Below are positions 52,249-62,025 of a stretch of 64,000 nt of DNA, piece by piece. The position numbers and the translations under genes are program-made. A model generated the notes under the pieces. That model had not been told where the DNA came from. It saw only the letters and a program-made list of their open reading frames with translations, and ran no database searches. The stretch comes from Bryobacteraceae bacterium (lineage in GTDB: Bacteria > Acidobacteriota > Terriglobia > Bryobacterales > Bryobacteraceae), in contig BPGD01000001.1 of the NCBI GenBank assembly GCA_026002855.1, forward strand, positions 3,852,001 to 3,916,000. Reading direction: 5' to 3'. Position 1 is the first letter of the stretch, and each line of letters opens with the position of its first letter.

Positions 52249-54366
52249 ATGCGCTGGATTCTCTGGATGATTGCGGCGGGCCTGTTTCTGCTGCCGGCTC
52301 CGGTCGCTGCCTCGCAGGAGCCGGTGGACACCCGCAACTGGAACACGGCCGACGATCACCATCACATGCTGCGGCAGCTTGGCATCCGGGCGCTGCGGCC
52401 CGGTCCGGCTGCGCGCGAAGGCGCTCCCAATGCGGCCAACTACGACGAATCGCGCGCCAATCCCTTCCCCGATTATCCCGAGCTGCTGCGGACGCGCGAC
52501 GGACGGCGGGTCACCGCCCCGGAGCTGTGGTGGAAGGTGCGCCGGCCGGAGATCGTGGAAGATTTCGAACGCGAGGTGTACGGGCGCGTGCCCGCCAGCG
52601 CGCCGCGGATCGAATGGCGTGTGGTCCGCACCGCAGAGGACAGGGCCGGGCCGTTTCCGGTCATCGCGCGCGAGCTGCGCGGCCGGGCGGACAACCGCGG
52701 CTGTCCTCAAATCGAAGTGGAAATTCAGGCCGTGTTGGTGACGCCCGCCTGGGTGAAGCACCCCGTTCCGGTGATGATCCTGTTCGGCCGGCCCGCGTTT
52801 CCATCCGACCCCGTGCCGCCGGCGTTCGCGAAGTTTGCGGCGCTGGCCGGACCCGACCCTCCGGCCACCGTGCAGCTCATCGGAGCCGGATGGGGCTACG
52901 CGCTCCTCAGCCCCGCCAGCATTCAGGCCGACAACGGGGCCGGACTGACGAAGGGCGTCATCGGTCTGGCCAACTGCGGCCGGCCGCGCAGGCCGGACGA
53001 CTGGGGCGCGCTGCGCGCCTGGGCCTGGGGCGCATCCCGGCTGCTCGACTGGATGGAGACCGACTCCCGCGTGGACGCGAAACGCGTCGGCGTGGAGGGC
53101 GTTTCCCGCTTTGGCAAGGCGGCGCTGGTGGCGATGGCCTTCGACACGCGCTTTGCAGTGGCGCTCATCGGATCGTCCGGCGCCGGCGGGGTCAAGCCTT
53201 TCCGCCGCAATTTCGGCGAAGCGGTGGAAAACCTGGCCGGCCAGGGAGAATACCACTGGATGGCCGGGAATTTTCTGAAATACGCCGCGGCGGAGGCGGA
53301 TTTCGGCGAAAAAAATGCCGGCGATTTGCCCGTTGATTCGCACCAATTACTCGCTCTTTGCGCCCCCAGACTCGTGTTTATCAGTTACGGAATTCCGGAA
53401 AAAGGCGATGCAAAATGGCTGGACCAGCAGGGCAGCTTCATGGCCGCCGTTGCCGCCGGACCGGCCTGGCGGCTGCTCGGGGCGCGGGACCTGGGAGTGA
53501 ACGACGGCTACCGCCAGGCGAAGATGCCGCCCGTGAACACCGGGCTGCTCGGGGGCGCGCTCGCCTGGCGGCAGCACGACGGCGGCCACACCGACGGGCC
53601 GAACTGGAAATATTTCATCCCCTGGGCGTCCGCCAGGCTCGGCTGCCCGCGGCCCGCGCCGCCGCCGCTGGCCGCCGGCGAGGCAGTGCCGCGGCTGGAC
53701 TCAAATTCGCTGGAGGCCCACGCGCAACTGCTGGAGAAGACCAAACGGGGCCGCATCGATCTCTACTTCCTGGGCGATTCGATCACGCGGCGCTGGGGAG
53801 CGCTGGACTACCCGGAGTTTCTTGAACACTGGAAGAAGACGTTTTTCGGCTGGAACGCGGCCAATTTCGGCTGGGGAGGAGATACAACGCAGAACATTCT
53901 CTGGCGGATCCGCAATGGCGAAATGGAAGGCGTGAACGCCGGAGTGGTCGTGCTGCTGGCGGGCACGAACAATCTCGGCCGGCACGGCCCGGAGGAAATC
54001 GCTGCCGGAATCCGCGCCATTCTTTCGGAAATTGAGAAAAGAATGCCGTCGGCCACGGTGATTCTCATGGGGATTTTTCCGCGAAATGACCGCCCGGAAC
54101 TCGCCGGCGTCATCCGGAATACAAATGCGTTGCTGGCCCGATTGGCAGGGCCGCGGGTGCGCTTCCTGGACCTGACGGACCGGATGACGGGCCCGGACGG
54201 GAAACCACTCAGGGAAGTGCTGGATCCTGACGGCATCCACCTGGCGTTGCGCGGCTATGAGATCTGGGCGGAGGCGCTGCGGCCGCATCTCATCGAGCTG
54301 CTGGGGCCGCCCGCCAGCGAAGACCATGCCCCGCCGCCCACGGGCAACCCGGCGGCCGTGCGCTAG
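52249..54366 (+). CDS. Secreted CE15 glucuronoyl esterase fused to an SGNH/GDSL esterase
   Basis: 705 residues from the ATG at 52249 (GGGAG 8 bases upstream) with signal peptide MRWILWMIAAGLFLLPAPVA. Residues 40-470 form a CE15-type hydrolase: nucleophile Ser286 in GVEGVSRFGKAALVAM, and His447 in HDGGHTDGPNWKYFI. The CE15 consensus is GCSRxGKGA, here GVSRFGKAA. Residues about 495-690 form an SGNH hydrolase: GDSIT in LYFLGDSITRRWG, NFGWGGDTTQN, LLAGTNNLG and DPDGIHLALRGYEIW. CE15 enzymes split lignin-glucuronoyl esters; SGNH partners often remove acetyl groups. Together they suggest attack on decorated xylan outside the cell. The C-terminus overlaps the convergent gene by 4 bp. Confidence 0.9.
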   Translation: MRWILWMIAAGLFLLPAPVAASQEPVDTRNWNTADDHHHMLRQLGIRALRPGPAAREGAPNAANYDESRANPFPDYPELLRTRDGRRVTAPELWWKVRRPEIVEDFEREVYGRVPASAPRIEWRVVRTAEDRAGPFPVIARELRGRADNRGCPQIEVEIQAVLVTPAWVKHPVPVMILFGRPAFPSDPVPPAFAKFAALAGPDPPATVQLIGAGWGYALLSPASIQADNGAGLTKGVIGLANCGRPRRPDDWGALRAWAWGASRLLDWMETDSRVDAKRVGVEGVSRFGKAALVAMAFDTRFAVALIGSSGAGGVKPFRRNFGEAVENLAGQGEYHWMAGNFLKYAAAEADFGEKNAGDLPVDSHQLLALCAPRLVFISYGIPEKGDAKWLDQQGSFMAAVAAGPAWRLLGARDLGVNDGYRQAKMPPVNTGLLGGALAWRQHDGGHTDGPNWKYFIPWASARLGCPRPAPPPLAAGEAVPRLDSNSLEAHAQLLEKTKRGRIDLYFLGDSITRRWGALDYPEFLEHWKKTFFGWNAANFGWGGDTTQNILWRIRNGEMEGVNAGVVVLLAGTNNLGRHGPEEIAAGIRAILSEIEKRMPSATVILMGIFPRNDRPELAGVIRNTNALLARLAGPRVRFLDLTDRMTGPDGKPLREVLDPDGIHLALRGYEIWAEALRPHLIELLGPPASEDHAPPPTGNPAAVR

Positions 54367-55451
54367 GCGGCGCCCGCCTGCGCCAGCGCCTCGCCGAGGC
54401 GGGCGATGTCGGCTTCGTTGTTGTAAAAGTGCGGTGAGACCCGCAGCAGCCCGTGCCGCGCCGAAACGAGGATCCGTCGCTGTTTCAGCCAGGCTGCGAC
54501 GGCAGTTGCGTTTTCCATGGCAACGGCGACAATGGGCGAGTCGTGATGGGGCAGGGCCTGGGGAAACAGGCGTCGGGCGCCGGCGGCGAGTTCCAGCACG
54601 CGCCGCTCGATCTGTTCGGGGCCGAGCTCGAGCATGAGATCGACGCTGGCTTCCAGCCCATAGAGCAAAGCCGAAGGCAGCATGCCACCCTCGTATTTCT
54701 CGGCCGAGTCCTTCAGTTCGGGCCGGCCGTGCCAGAGCGCCGCCACCCGGCGCCAGTCGTGATGGGAGCGCCAACCGACGGCCAGCGGGGCCAGCCGCGG
54801 CCGCAGGCGCTCGTGAACGGCGGCGAAGGCGGCTCCGTTCGGCGCAAGCATCCACTTGTAGGCGTTGACGGCCAGCATGTCCGGGGCGATGCGCGCGAAA
54901 TCGAAGCGAAGGGCGCCGACATGTTGCGTGCCGTCGACGTAGAGAGGGACGCCGCGGCGGCGGCATTCGCTGCTGATGGCCTCCAGCGGCGCGTGCGAGC
55001 CGGTGGTGTAGTTCACCGAGCTGATGGCGACGAGCCGCGTCCGCGGGCTGATCGCGTCCGGCAGCCGCTCCGGTGGGACCTCGACGAGCCGTGCGCCGCG
55101 GTAGAGCGGCGCGTAGATCTGATTGGGAAACTCCTGCTCCAGCGTGAGCACTTCGTCCCCCGGCTGAAGGGCCAGGCCGTGGATCAGCACGGCCAGGGCG
55201 CTGGAGGTGTTGGGGAAGAACGCGATATCGGTGGAGCGCGCGCAGATCAGCCGGGCGATCTTTTCGCGCAGCCGGTCGTGATCGTCGAACCAGGAGAGGA
55301 AGTCCGAGCAGGCCAGTTCGCGGCGGCGCGCAAGGTGATCCAGCACGGCCTGCTCGGTGCGGGTCGAGAGTTGGCCGAAGGTGGCCGTGTTGAGAAAAGT
55401 CCAGCGGCTGAGGGAAGGGAAGAGCCCGCGGATGGCGTCCCAGTCCGGCAT
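54363..55451 (-). CDS. Class V aminotransferase (cysteine desulfurase-like)
   Basis: 362 residues. PLP fold with SRWTFLNTATFGQLSTRTEQ, FFPNTSSALAVLIHGLALQP, EFPNQIYAPLYRGARLVEV, PLP Asp173 in PLYVDGTQHVGALRFDF and PLP Lys199 in LAVNAYKWMLAPNGAAF. The C-terminal ISSARHGLL-like segment reads LVSARHGLLRVSPHFYNN. It lacks a clear catalytic-Cys loop, so it may be an aminotransferase or epimerase-like member and not a desulfurase. Its start overlaps the proS stop (TGATG), so it is translated after proS. Confidence 0.85.
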   Translation of the reverse strand: MPDWDAIRGLFPSLSRWTFLNTATFGQLSTRTEQAVLDHLARRRELACSDFLSWFDDHDRLREKIARLICARSTDIAFFPNTSSALAVLIHGLALQPGDEVLTLEQEFPNQIYAPLYRGARLVEVPPERLPDAISPRTRLVAISSVNYTTGSHAPLEAISSECRRRGVPLYVDGTQHVGALRFDFARIAPDMLAVNAYKWMLAPNGAAFAAVHERLRPRLAPLAVGWRSHHDWRRVAALWHGRPELKDSAEKYEGGMLPSALLYGLEASVDLMLELGPEQIERRVLELAAGARRLFPQALPHHDSPIVAVAMENATAVAAWLKQRRILVSARHGLLRVSPHFYNNEADIARLGEALAQAGAA

Positions 55452-57175
55452 CAGTGTCTGGCCTGCGGGCGCGCCTGCTCGATGGCCTGGCGGATGTCGG
55501 CCGCGGCCGACGCGGCGTCGATCTCCTTCACTTCGCGGGTGCGCCGGTTGACCAGCTCCAGCTTGCCGGAGGCGAGCTTCCGGCCGATGTTGACGCGGAA
55601 AGGCACGCCGATGAGGTCGGCATCCTTGAATTTCACGCCGGGGCTCAGGTCACGGTCGTCGTAGAGAACGTCCACGCCCGCCTCTTTCAGTTCGCGGTAG
55701 AGGCGGTCGGCAGCCTCTTTCAGCGAGCCGTCGGTGGCCTTCACGGGCGTGATGACGACCTCGAAGGGCGCGATGGAGACGGGCAGGCAGATGCCGTCCT
55801 CGTCGGAATAAAGCTCGACGGCGGCGCAGAGGACGCGTTCAACGCCGATGCCATAGCTGCCCATGATCACCGGAGTTTCGACGCCATTCTGGTCGAGCAC
55901 GGTGAGGCCCATGGCCTGGGAATACTTGTAGCCGAGCTTGAAGATATGGCCGATCTCGACGCACTTGAGAATTTCGAGCGGCGCGCCGGTGTTGAGCTCC
56001 GTGTCGCCCGGGGCCACCTGGCGGAGGTCGTGCCATTCGCCGCGGAAATCCTCGTCCGGGGTGACGTTTCTCAGGTGGTAGTCGTCGCGGTTGGCGCCGC
56101 AGACCATGTTTCGGCGGCCGCGCAGCGCTTCATCGATGAGGATGCGGACGCCCTGAAGGCCGACAGGGCCGAGCGAGCCGGCCGAGGCTCCGAACAGTTC
56201 CCGGATCTCGTCCGGATGAGCCGGGCGGAACTCCTGGCAGCCGGCGGCGGACTGGAACTTGGTTTCCGAAAGCTGATGATCGCCGCGGAGAACGGCGACG
56301 ACCGGGCGGCTGTCGGCGATGAGGCAGAGGGTCTTTATCAGCGACGTCTGCGGCAGTCCGAGGAATCGCGCCACTTCCTCGATCGTTTTCTGATTCGGCG
56401 TGTGGACGGGTTCGGGCTCGATCGCGCCTTCGGGGTCCGGCGCCTCGGGCGGCTTCGGCCGCGAGACGGCCTTTTCGAGATTGGCGGCGTAGCCGGTCGC
56501 GCGGCAGAGCACGACGTAGTCCTCGCCGGCCTCGGTGGCGACCATGAACTCCTGCGACTGCGAGCCGCCCATGGCGCCCGAGTGCGCCTCGACCTCGATA
56601 TAGTCGAGCCCGCAGCGGTCGAAGATGCGGCAGTAGGCGATGCGGTGCTTTTCGTAGGATTCGTCCAGCCCCTCCGGGCCGAGATCGAAGGAATAGGAGT
56701 CCTTCATGATGAACTGGCGGACGCGGAGCAGTCCGGATTTTGGCCGGGGTTCGTCGCGGAATTTTGTCTGGATCTGGTACCAGATCTGGGGCAATTGCCG
56801 GTAGGACCTGAGCTCGCCGCGGGCGATATGGGTCATGACCTCTTCGTGCGTCATGCCGAGGCAAAGAGGCCTGCCATAGCGGTCCTTGAGGCGGAAAAGA
56901 TTATCGCCCATGACGTCGTAACGGCCGGATTCCTGCCAGATTTCGGCCGGATTCAGGGCGGCGAGATGGAATTCCTGGGCGCCGATTGCGTCCATTTCCT
57001 CGCGGATGATCTGCTGGATTTTCAGCATGGACCGCTGGGCGAGGTACAGGTAATTGTAAATGCCGGCTCCGAGCTGGCGGATGTAGCCGGCGCGGAGCAG
57101 CAGCCGGTGGCTGACGACTTCGGCCTCGGCGGGCGTTTCACGGAGTGTCGGAATGAATGCGCGGGACCACAGCAT
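55451..57175 (-). CDS. proS: Prolyl-tRNA synthetase
   Basis: 574 residues from the ATG at 57175 (AAGGG upstream). Class II synthetase, bacterial ProS type: motif 1 region [26 protein letters not shown]-type [16 protein letters not shown], motif 2 [18 protein letters not shown], the editing (INS) domain about 230-390 ([18 protein letters not shown]), motif 3 [19 protein letters not shown], and the anticodon-binding domain ([32 protein letters not shown]). It charges tRNA-Pro. The gene precedes the class V enzyme with a one-base overlap. Confidence 0.97.
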   Translation of the reverse strand: MLWSRAFIPTLRETPAEAEVVSHRLLLRAGYIRQLGAGIYNYLYLAQRSMLKIQQIIREEMDAIGAQEFHLAALNPAEIWQESGRYDVMGDNLFRLKDRYGRPLCLGMTHEEVMTHIARGELRSYRQLPQIWYQIQTKFRDEPRPKSGLLRVRQFIMKDSYSFDLGPEGLDESYEKHRIAYCRIFDRCGLDYIEVEAHSGAMGGSQSQEFMVATEAGEDYVVLCRATGYAANLEKAVSRPKPPEAPDPEGAIEPEPVHTPNQKTIEEVARFLGLPQTSLIKTLCLIADSRPVVAVLRGDHQLSETKFQSAAGCQEFRPAHPDEIRELFGASAGSLGPVGLQGVRILIDEALRGRRNMVCGANRDDYHLRNVTPDEDFRGEWHDLRQVAPGDTELNTGAPLEILKCVEIGHIFKLGYKYSQAMGLTVLDQNGVETPVIMGSYGIGVERVLCAAVELYSDEDGICLPVSIAPFEVVITPVKATDGSLKEAADRLYRELKEAGVDVLYDDRDLSPGVKFKDADLIGVPFRVNIGRKLASGKLELVNRRTREVKEIDAASAAADIRQAIEQARPQARH

Positions 57176-57239
57176 GGGAAACCCTTGAGTGTAGCACGCA
57201 GGCCGCGGAAACTTGCGGCAGGCGGCCGCGGCGCCAGGC

Positions 57240-57779
57240 TCAGGCCCAGGGCTGCCCCCACCAGCGGCGGCGGAAGTTGCGGCGCAGCCGCGCGGCGGAG
57301 AAGCCCGCCACGGCGGAAAACAGGCCCAGGGAGCCCCAGACAACAAGCTCGCCGCGGCGGCGTTCGGCGGCCAGCGGCCGGCCCGGAAACGGCAGGGCCG
57401 GATCCAGCAGGCGGACCAGGAGGCGCAGCCGGACCGGGCGGCGGTTGCCGCCCTCTGATTCGAGGATCAGAACCAGGTCGGCCGGGGCCGCGGCGAGGAA
57501 GGCGAGGACCCCGGAACGGGCGAACTGCGACTGCGCGAGCACGGTGTGAGGCTTTCCGTGCAGCCAGGCGTCAACGTCGGCGGCGGGCAGCAGCACGAGC
57601 CGCGCGGCCGCGCCGCGGTGCACGAGCCAGGAGCAGGCCACCCGCCGCGCGCCGCCGTGAAGCGGGATGGCGAGCGTGCGCACCTGGCCGGGGGCGATGT
57701 CCACGGTGTCGTTGAAAACCGTCTGCACGGCAGGCCGTGGCGGCGTCGCCAGCGCAAGCAGCAACAGGAGCAGGATCAT
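57240..57779 (-). CDS. Secreted/membrane-anchored protein of unknown function
   Basis: 179 residues. Signal peptide [19 protein letters not shown], then a beta-rich domain ([40 protein letters not shown]). A C-terminal membrane segment is [20 protein letters not shown], followed by a basic tail [11 protein letters not shown]. The topology is an exported domain with a C-terminal anchor. The start overlaps the amidohydrolase stop as ATGA, so the two are coexpressed. No family is recognised. Confidence 0.75.
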   Translation of the reverse strand: MILLLLLLALATPPRPAVQTVFNDTVDIAPGQVRTLAIPLHGGARRVACSWLVHRGAAARLVLLPAADVDAWLHGKPHTVLAQSQFARSGVLAFLAAAPADLVLILESEGGNRRPVRLRLLVRLLDPALPFPGRPLAAERRRGELVVWGSLGLFSAVAGFSAARLRRNFRRRWWGQPWA

Positions 57780-59401
57780 TTTTCTTCGTGCACCAGCCGG
57801 CCGGCGACGAAGTGCATTTTTACTTTTGTGCGGAGAATTTCGGCCGGCGGGATGGTCATGATGTCGCGATCCAGCACGATAAAGTCAGCGTATTTTCCCG
57901 GCTCGAGCGTCCCGCGCAGCTTCTCTTCAAAGGCCGCATAGGCCGGGAAAATGGTCCAGGATTCAAGCGCCTCTTCGCGGGTCATTTTCTGGTCCGGCGT
58001 CCAGCCGCCGGGCGGATTTCCGGCGGCGTCCTGGCGGGTGATGGAGGCGTAGAAGCCGGCCATCGGGCCGGGCTCTTCCACCGGGAAATCGCTGCCATTG
58101 GGCAGCGGAACGCCGAGCGCAAGAAAACGCCGCCAGGCGTAGGCGCCGGCGATGCGGTCCGGGCCGAGGCGGGCCTCGGCCCAGCGCATGTCGCTGGTGG
58201 CATGCGTGGCCTGGATGGCGGGGATGATGGAGAACTCGCGGAAGAGGCGGAAGTCGGGCAGGGAGACGACCTGGGCGTGCTCGATGCGGAAGCGGCGGTC
58301 GTTGGGCCCGCCGAGGACGGCGGCGTAGGCGTCGAGGACGATGCGGTTGGCGCGGTCGCCGATGGCGTGGGTGCAGACCTGGAAGCCGCGGGCGGCCGCC
58401 TGGCGGGCGATTCTTTCGATCTCGTCTCTGGGAGTGATGAGCAGACCGGTGTTGTTGCGGTCGTCGGAGTAGGGCTGCCAGAGGGCGGCCCCGCGCGAGC
58501 CCAGGGCGCCGTCGGCATAGAGCTTGATGGCGCGGACCGTCAGCCACGGGCTGATCTCCGGGCCGCGGTTGAGGTACTCGCGCCAGAGGGGCCCGTCGCC
58601 GCCGATCATCGCATAGATGCGGATGGCGAGTCGTCCTTCGGAGATGAGCTCGCGGTAGGCGCGGAGGTCTTCCTGCGAGACGCCGGCATCGTGGACGCCG
58701 GCCAGGCCAAGGCGGGCGCATTCGGCGGCGGCCAGAGCGAGCTGGTGCTTGACCTGCGCGAACGTGGGCGGGGGAATGCGCCGGCGCACGACTCCCATCG
58801 CCTGGTCGATCAGAACCCCCGTCGGCCTGCCTGCGGCGTCGCGCAAAATCCGGCCGCCGGGCGGGTCGGGCGTGTTTTCGTCGATCCCTGCCAGGCGTAG
58901 GGCAAGCGAGTTGACCCAGGCAGCGTGGCCGTCGACGCGGGACAGAAACACGGGGTGGTCCGGCGCGGCGCTGTCCAGGTCCCTCGCGGTTGGAAAGGAC
59001 CCGCCCCAGTTCGTCTGATCCCAGTTTCGGCCGACGATCCATGCGCCCTTGGGGACCGTCGCGGCGCGCTCGCGCACCCAGGCAGCGATTTCCGCCACGC
59101 TGCGCACATGGCGGAGGTCGCGCGATTCCAGCAGGGCGCCGAGGCCGCGCATGTGGGCGTGGGAGTCAATAAAAGACGGAAAGACGGGCGCGCCGCCGAG
59201 GTCCAGGCGGCGCGTGGCCGGCCCGGCCAGGCGGAGGGCCTCTTCGCCAATGGCGGCAATGCGGCCGTCCCTGACAGCCATCGCCGAGACCGGCTTGGAG
59301 CGGGCGGTGACATAAATGCGCGCATGGACGACGAGCAGGTCGGCTGCCGGTTGCGCCTGCGCCCCAACGGCTGCCGCCAGCAGGAATAGAATGGGGAGCA
59401 T
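57776..59401 (-). CDS. YtcJ-type amidohydrolase, exported
   Basis: 541 residues from the ATG at 59401. Leader MLPILFLLAAAVGAQAQPAA. Metal-dependent amidohydrolase fold: SFIDSHAHMRGLG (first His pair), CTHAIGDRANRIVLDAY, RFRIEHAQVVSLPDF and LPNGSDFPVEEPGPMAGFYA. It ends with EPGKYADFIVLDRDIMTIPP. This is the amidohydrolase_3 group, whose members cut C-N bonds in diverse amides. The start lies within the divergent MauE/thioredoxin gene's start region. The substrate is unknown. Confidence 0.9.
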   Translation of the reverse strand: MLPILFLLAAAVGAQAQPAADLLVVHARIYVTARSKPVSAMAVRDGRIAAIGEEALRLAGPATRRLDLGGAPVFPSFIDSHAHMRGLGALLESRDLRHVRSVAEIAAWVRERAATVPKGAWIVGRNWDQTNWGGSFPTARDLDSAAPDHPVFLSRVDGHAAWVNSLALRLAGIDENTPDPPGGRILRDAAGRPTGVLIDQAMGVVRRRIPPPTFAQVKHQLALAAAECARLGLAGVHDAGVSQEDLRAYRELISEGRLAIRIYAMIGGDGPLWREYLNRGPEISPWLTVRAIKLYADGALGSRGAALWQPYSDDRNNTGLLITPRDEIERIARQAAARGFQVCTHAIGDRANRIVLDAYAAVLGGPNDRRFRIEHAQVVSLPDFRLFREFSIIPAIQATHATSDMRWAEARLGPDRIAGAYAWRRFLALGVPLPNGSDFPVEEPGPMAGFYASITRQDAAGNPPGGWTPDQKMTREEALESWTIFPAYAAFEEKLRGTLEPGKYADFIVLDRDIMTIPPAEILRTKVKMHFVAGRLVHEEK

Positions 59402-60320
59402 GGAAGACAGTATGTCACAGGGCCCCGTGGAGGCCGCGGCGGCCGTGGAGGGGTGGCGGAGCTGGGTGGCGGGCGCCTGCGGCGTGGTCCTGGCGCTCGT
59501 GTTCCTTGTCGCGGGGATCTGGAAACTCAGTGATCCGCTGGCGACGGCCGAGCGCGTCACCCAGCTGCTGATTCCGAAGCCACTGGCCACGCCGGTGGCC
59601 CTGCTGGCCGGCATCGCCGAGACGTGGATCGGCCTGCTGCTGCTGGTGCCGCGTTGGCGGCGCTGGGGCGGCTGGCTGGCCGCCGCCATTTTGCTGGTTT
59701 TCATGGGCTATTTCGCCGTCTTTTACGGGCGGCTTCAGGGAGAAGATTGCAGCTGTTTTCCGTGGCTGAAGCGCGTTGTCGGAATGCAGTTTTTCGTCTC
59801 TGACGGACTGATGTTGATCGCCGCGCTCGTGGCGGCGGCGTGGTCCGTTCGGAGCACGAGCCTGAAGCAGGCGGCCATGGCGCTGGGCGTGATTGTCGTC
59901 ATGGCGATGGCCGTGTTCGGCGCGACCCTGGTTCAGCGCAGCGACGTCGAGGCGCCGGCGGAGATCCAGGTGGATGGCAGGCCTTATGCGCTGCGGCAAG
60001 GGCGGACGCTGCTGTTCTTTTTCGACCCCGAATGTTCACACTGTTTTCAGAGCGCGAAGCAGTTGGGAACGCTCGAATGGAACGGCGCCCGCGTGGTGGC
60101 GGTGCCGACGGTGAACCCGCAGTGGGCCACGGCCTTTCTGCGCGATACGGGTCTTCGGGCCGGGGTGAGCTTTGATGCGGGCAGGCTCCGCCAGGTGTTC
60201 CGTTTCACGGACCCGCCCTACGCGGTGGCGCTCGAAGACGGGCGCGTGCGGCGGGAGTTCACGTTCGCCGAAGGGGAAGACGTCCCGGCGGGCCTCCGGC
60301 AGTTGGGCTGGATCCGCTGA
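59400..60320 (+). CDS. MauE/DoxX-type membrane protein fused to a thioredoxin-like domain
   Basis: 306 residues from the ATG at 59400; ATGs at 59391 and 59412 are possible. Residues 20-185 hold four to five membrane segments: AGACGVVLALVFLVAGIWKL, TPVALLAGIAETWIGLLLLV, WLAAAILLVFMGYFAVFYG and AAMALGVIVVMAMAVFGATL. A conserved loop EDCSCFPWLKRVVG is as in MauE-like proteins. The C-terminal domain is thioredoxin-like with CSHC in LLFFFDPECSHCFQSAKQLG. It probably handles disulfide formation or reduction at the membrane. The gene's start overlaps that of the divergent amidohydrolase. Confidence 0.82.
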   Translation: MEDSMSQGPVEAAAAVEGWRSWVAGACGVVLALVFLVAGIWKLSDPLATAERVTQLLIPKPLATPVALLAGIAETWIGLLLLVPRWRRWGGWLAAAILLVFMGYFAVFYGRLQGEDCSCFPWLKRVVGMQFFVSDGLMLIAALVAAAWSVRSTSLKQAAMALGVIVVMAMAVFGATLVQRSDVEAPAEIQVDGRPYALRQGRTLLFFFDPECSHCFQSAKQLGTLEWNGARVVAVPTVNPQWATAFLRDTGLRAGVSFDAGRLRQVFRFTDPPYAVALEDGRVRREFTFAEGEDVPAGLRQLGWIR

Positions 60321-60334
60321 GGGCGCGGGCCGCT

Positions 60335-60805
60335 TCAGCCGGCTTCCACCCCGCGGCGGCGGGCGTAGTGGCGGCCGAGTTCGCGGAGGCGGTCTTCGCT
60401 GATCCGTTCCCGAACCAGTCCAAACAGCAGGCGCTCCTCCACCGCGAAGTGTTCGCGCACGAGATCCATCAGCCGACGCAGCAGCGCGCGGGCGCGGCCC
60501 GACTGACGCACGGTGCGGAGCTCCTCGAGCAGGCGCCGCATTTCCTCATGTTCGCCGTACATGGCCTCGAGCGCTTTCTCGAGCGCCGGGGGCGCGTGAT
60601 CCAGCGACGCGAACAGGAGTTGATCCTCCTCGACGGCATGGGCCTGCAAGACGGCCTCCAGAGCGGCGCCGCAGCCCTTCAGCTCGGCCAGCCCCATGGG
60701 AGAAAGGCGCTGTTCCATGCTCCGCAGGAGCGCCAGGATGCAGCCATGCTCGCCGAGCAGCAGCTCGATGAGCCCGGCGCCGGTTTCTTTCTGCACTGCG
60801 GCCAT
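60335..60805 (-). CDS. Hemerythrin HHE-domain protein
   Basis: 156 residues of four-helix type. Iron ligand pattern: EHGCILALLRSMEQR (first His), LQAHAVEEDQLLF (HxxxE), YGEHEEMRRLLEEL, and REHFAVEERLLFGLV (second HxxxE). HHE proteins bind O2 or NO at a di-iron site and may aid iron-sulfur repair. The 60-base region before its start is shared with the divergent RidA-like gene. No signal peptide, so cytoplasmic. Confidence 0.88.
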   Translation of the reverse strand: MAAVQKETGAGLIELLLGEHGCILALLRSMEQRLSPMGLAELKGCGAALEAVLQAHAVEEDQLLFASLDHAPPALEKALEAMYGEHEEMRRLLEELRTVRQSGRARALLRRLMDLVREHFAVEERLLFGLVRERISEDRLRELGRHYARRRGVEAG

Positions 60806-60901
60806 GCTTCAGGGGAAACGTCTTTTATTTTGACAGATTCCGGTCTGATGGACGATTGCCGGGCCGCATGGCCGTTTTGATAGCATGGCGGGTGCACAGC
60901 C

Positions 60902-61978
60902 ATGACCACCTTGTTGCGGGCGGCTGCGTGGGCGGCGGCGCTTGTGCTTCTGGCAGACCTGGCCGCGGACGCCACCCAGCGGAGGAAGAAGAAGCAGAAG
61001 GAAGAAGAGGAGATCACGCAGACGCTGGAGCTGCCTCCGGAGCCGCCGGCTTCCGTGTCGGCCGACCCGGCCAGGCTGGGCTTCGTGCATGCGCCTCTTT
61101 CGGCGCGAGGACTGCTTTCGCAGCAGACGCGCGACGGGCTGCGGTCCCTCCTTCAACAGGCGCGCGGGGCGCGATTTGTGCGGATTCGCGCCTACGTGGC
61201 GGGCTCGGGCGACCTGCGGCGCGTGCCGATGCTGGTGGCGGAGACCTTCGCCGAGCGCAAGCTCCCGCTGCCGGTGGTGACAGTGGTGCAGGTGGGCGCG
61301 TTGCCGCTGGAAGGCGCCCAGGTGCAGATGATGGCAGCGATTGAGCAGCGCAAGCCGGCGGGAGCGGGAGTTCTGTTTGCGACCGTGTCTTCGCGCGCGC
61401 CGGCGGAGACGTTCCGGCAACTGGCGCGCACGATGGAACAGGCGGCAGTGAAGCCGGAGGCGCTGGCCTCGCTGGTGTGCGGCGTGACCAGCCCGGATCT
61501 GCTCGAGCCGGTGCGGCGCGAGGCGGCGGCGCTGTTTCCGCGCACATCGCTGGTGGCGTTTCAGGTGCAGCGGCTGCCGGCCGAACCGGCGGTGGCGTGC
61601 GAAGCGGCGGCGCCGCTGGCCGAGCCGGTCGCCGGGGGCGTGCGACGGCTGGATTCGGCGGTGGCGCTGAGCGTGCCGCGGGCCGTGTTCACCGGGGCGC
61701 AGCTTGCCTTCCGTTATGAGGAGAGCGACGCGCGTCTCGCCTTTCAGCGGCTGGAACGGACGCTCCAGCAGGCGGGCGCGTCGCTGAAATCGGCCGTGGT
61801 GTTGAACATCTATCCGTTGTCGCGGCAACTGGCCGAACTGGCCCGCCGGGTCCGCGCCGAGTTTATCGATGTTGCCAATCCTCCGGCGGGGCTGATCGTG
61901 CCGTATGAAGGGCTGCCGTCGATGGACGGCGCGTTCGCCCTGGAAGCGGTGGCGGTGCCCGCGCCGGGTGTGCAGTAA
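60902..61978 (+). CDS. Exported tandem RidA-like (YjgF/UK114) protein
   Basis: 358 residues with N-terminal hydrophobic leader (LLRAAAWAAALVLLADLAAD) and a Lys/Glu-rich linker. Two RidA-fold units follow. Unit 1 (about 55-160) ends VTVVQVGALPLEGAQVQMMA, like the RidA V.V..LP..GA.VEI pattern. Unit 2 (about 255-355) has FRYEESDARLAFQRLERTLQ and ends SMDGAFALEAVAVP. The Arg that binds the substrate carboxylate in true RidA is not obvious. It was perhaps recruited for ligand binding. Likely surface or periplasmic. Confidence 0.65.
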   Translation: MTTLLRAAAWAAALVLLADLAADATQRRKKKQKEEEEITQTLELPPEPPASVSADPARLGFVHAPLSARGLLSQQTRDGLRSLLQQARGARFVRIRAYVAGSGDLRRVPMLVAETFAERKLPLPVVTVVQVGALPLEGAQVQMMAAIEQRKPAGAGVLFATVSSRAPAETFRQLARTMEQAAVKPEALASLVCGVTSPDLLEPVRREAAALFPRTSLVAFQVQRLPAEPAVACEAAAPLAEPVAGGVRRLDSAVALSVPRAVFTGAQLAFRYEESDARLAFQRLERTLQQAGASLKSAVVLNIYPLSRQLAELARRVRAEFIDVANPPAGLIVPYEGLPSMDGAFALEAVAVPAPGVQ

Positions 61979-62025
61979 TTGACTTTGAGCGAGAACCGGA
62001 GAGACAGAAAGCGAGGTACTGATCC

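Noticed and set aside
55454-57715. 753-codon plus-strand open frame
   Set aside because: Antisense of proS, whose motifs are unmistakable on the other strand.
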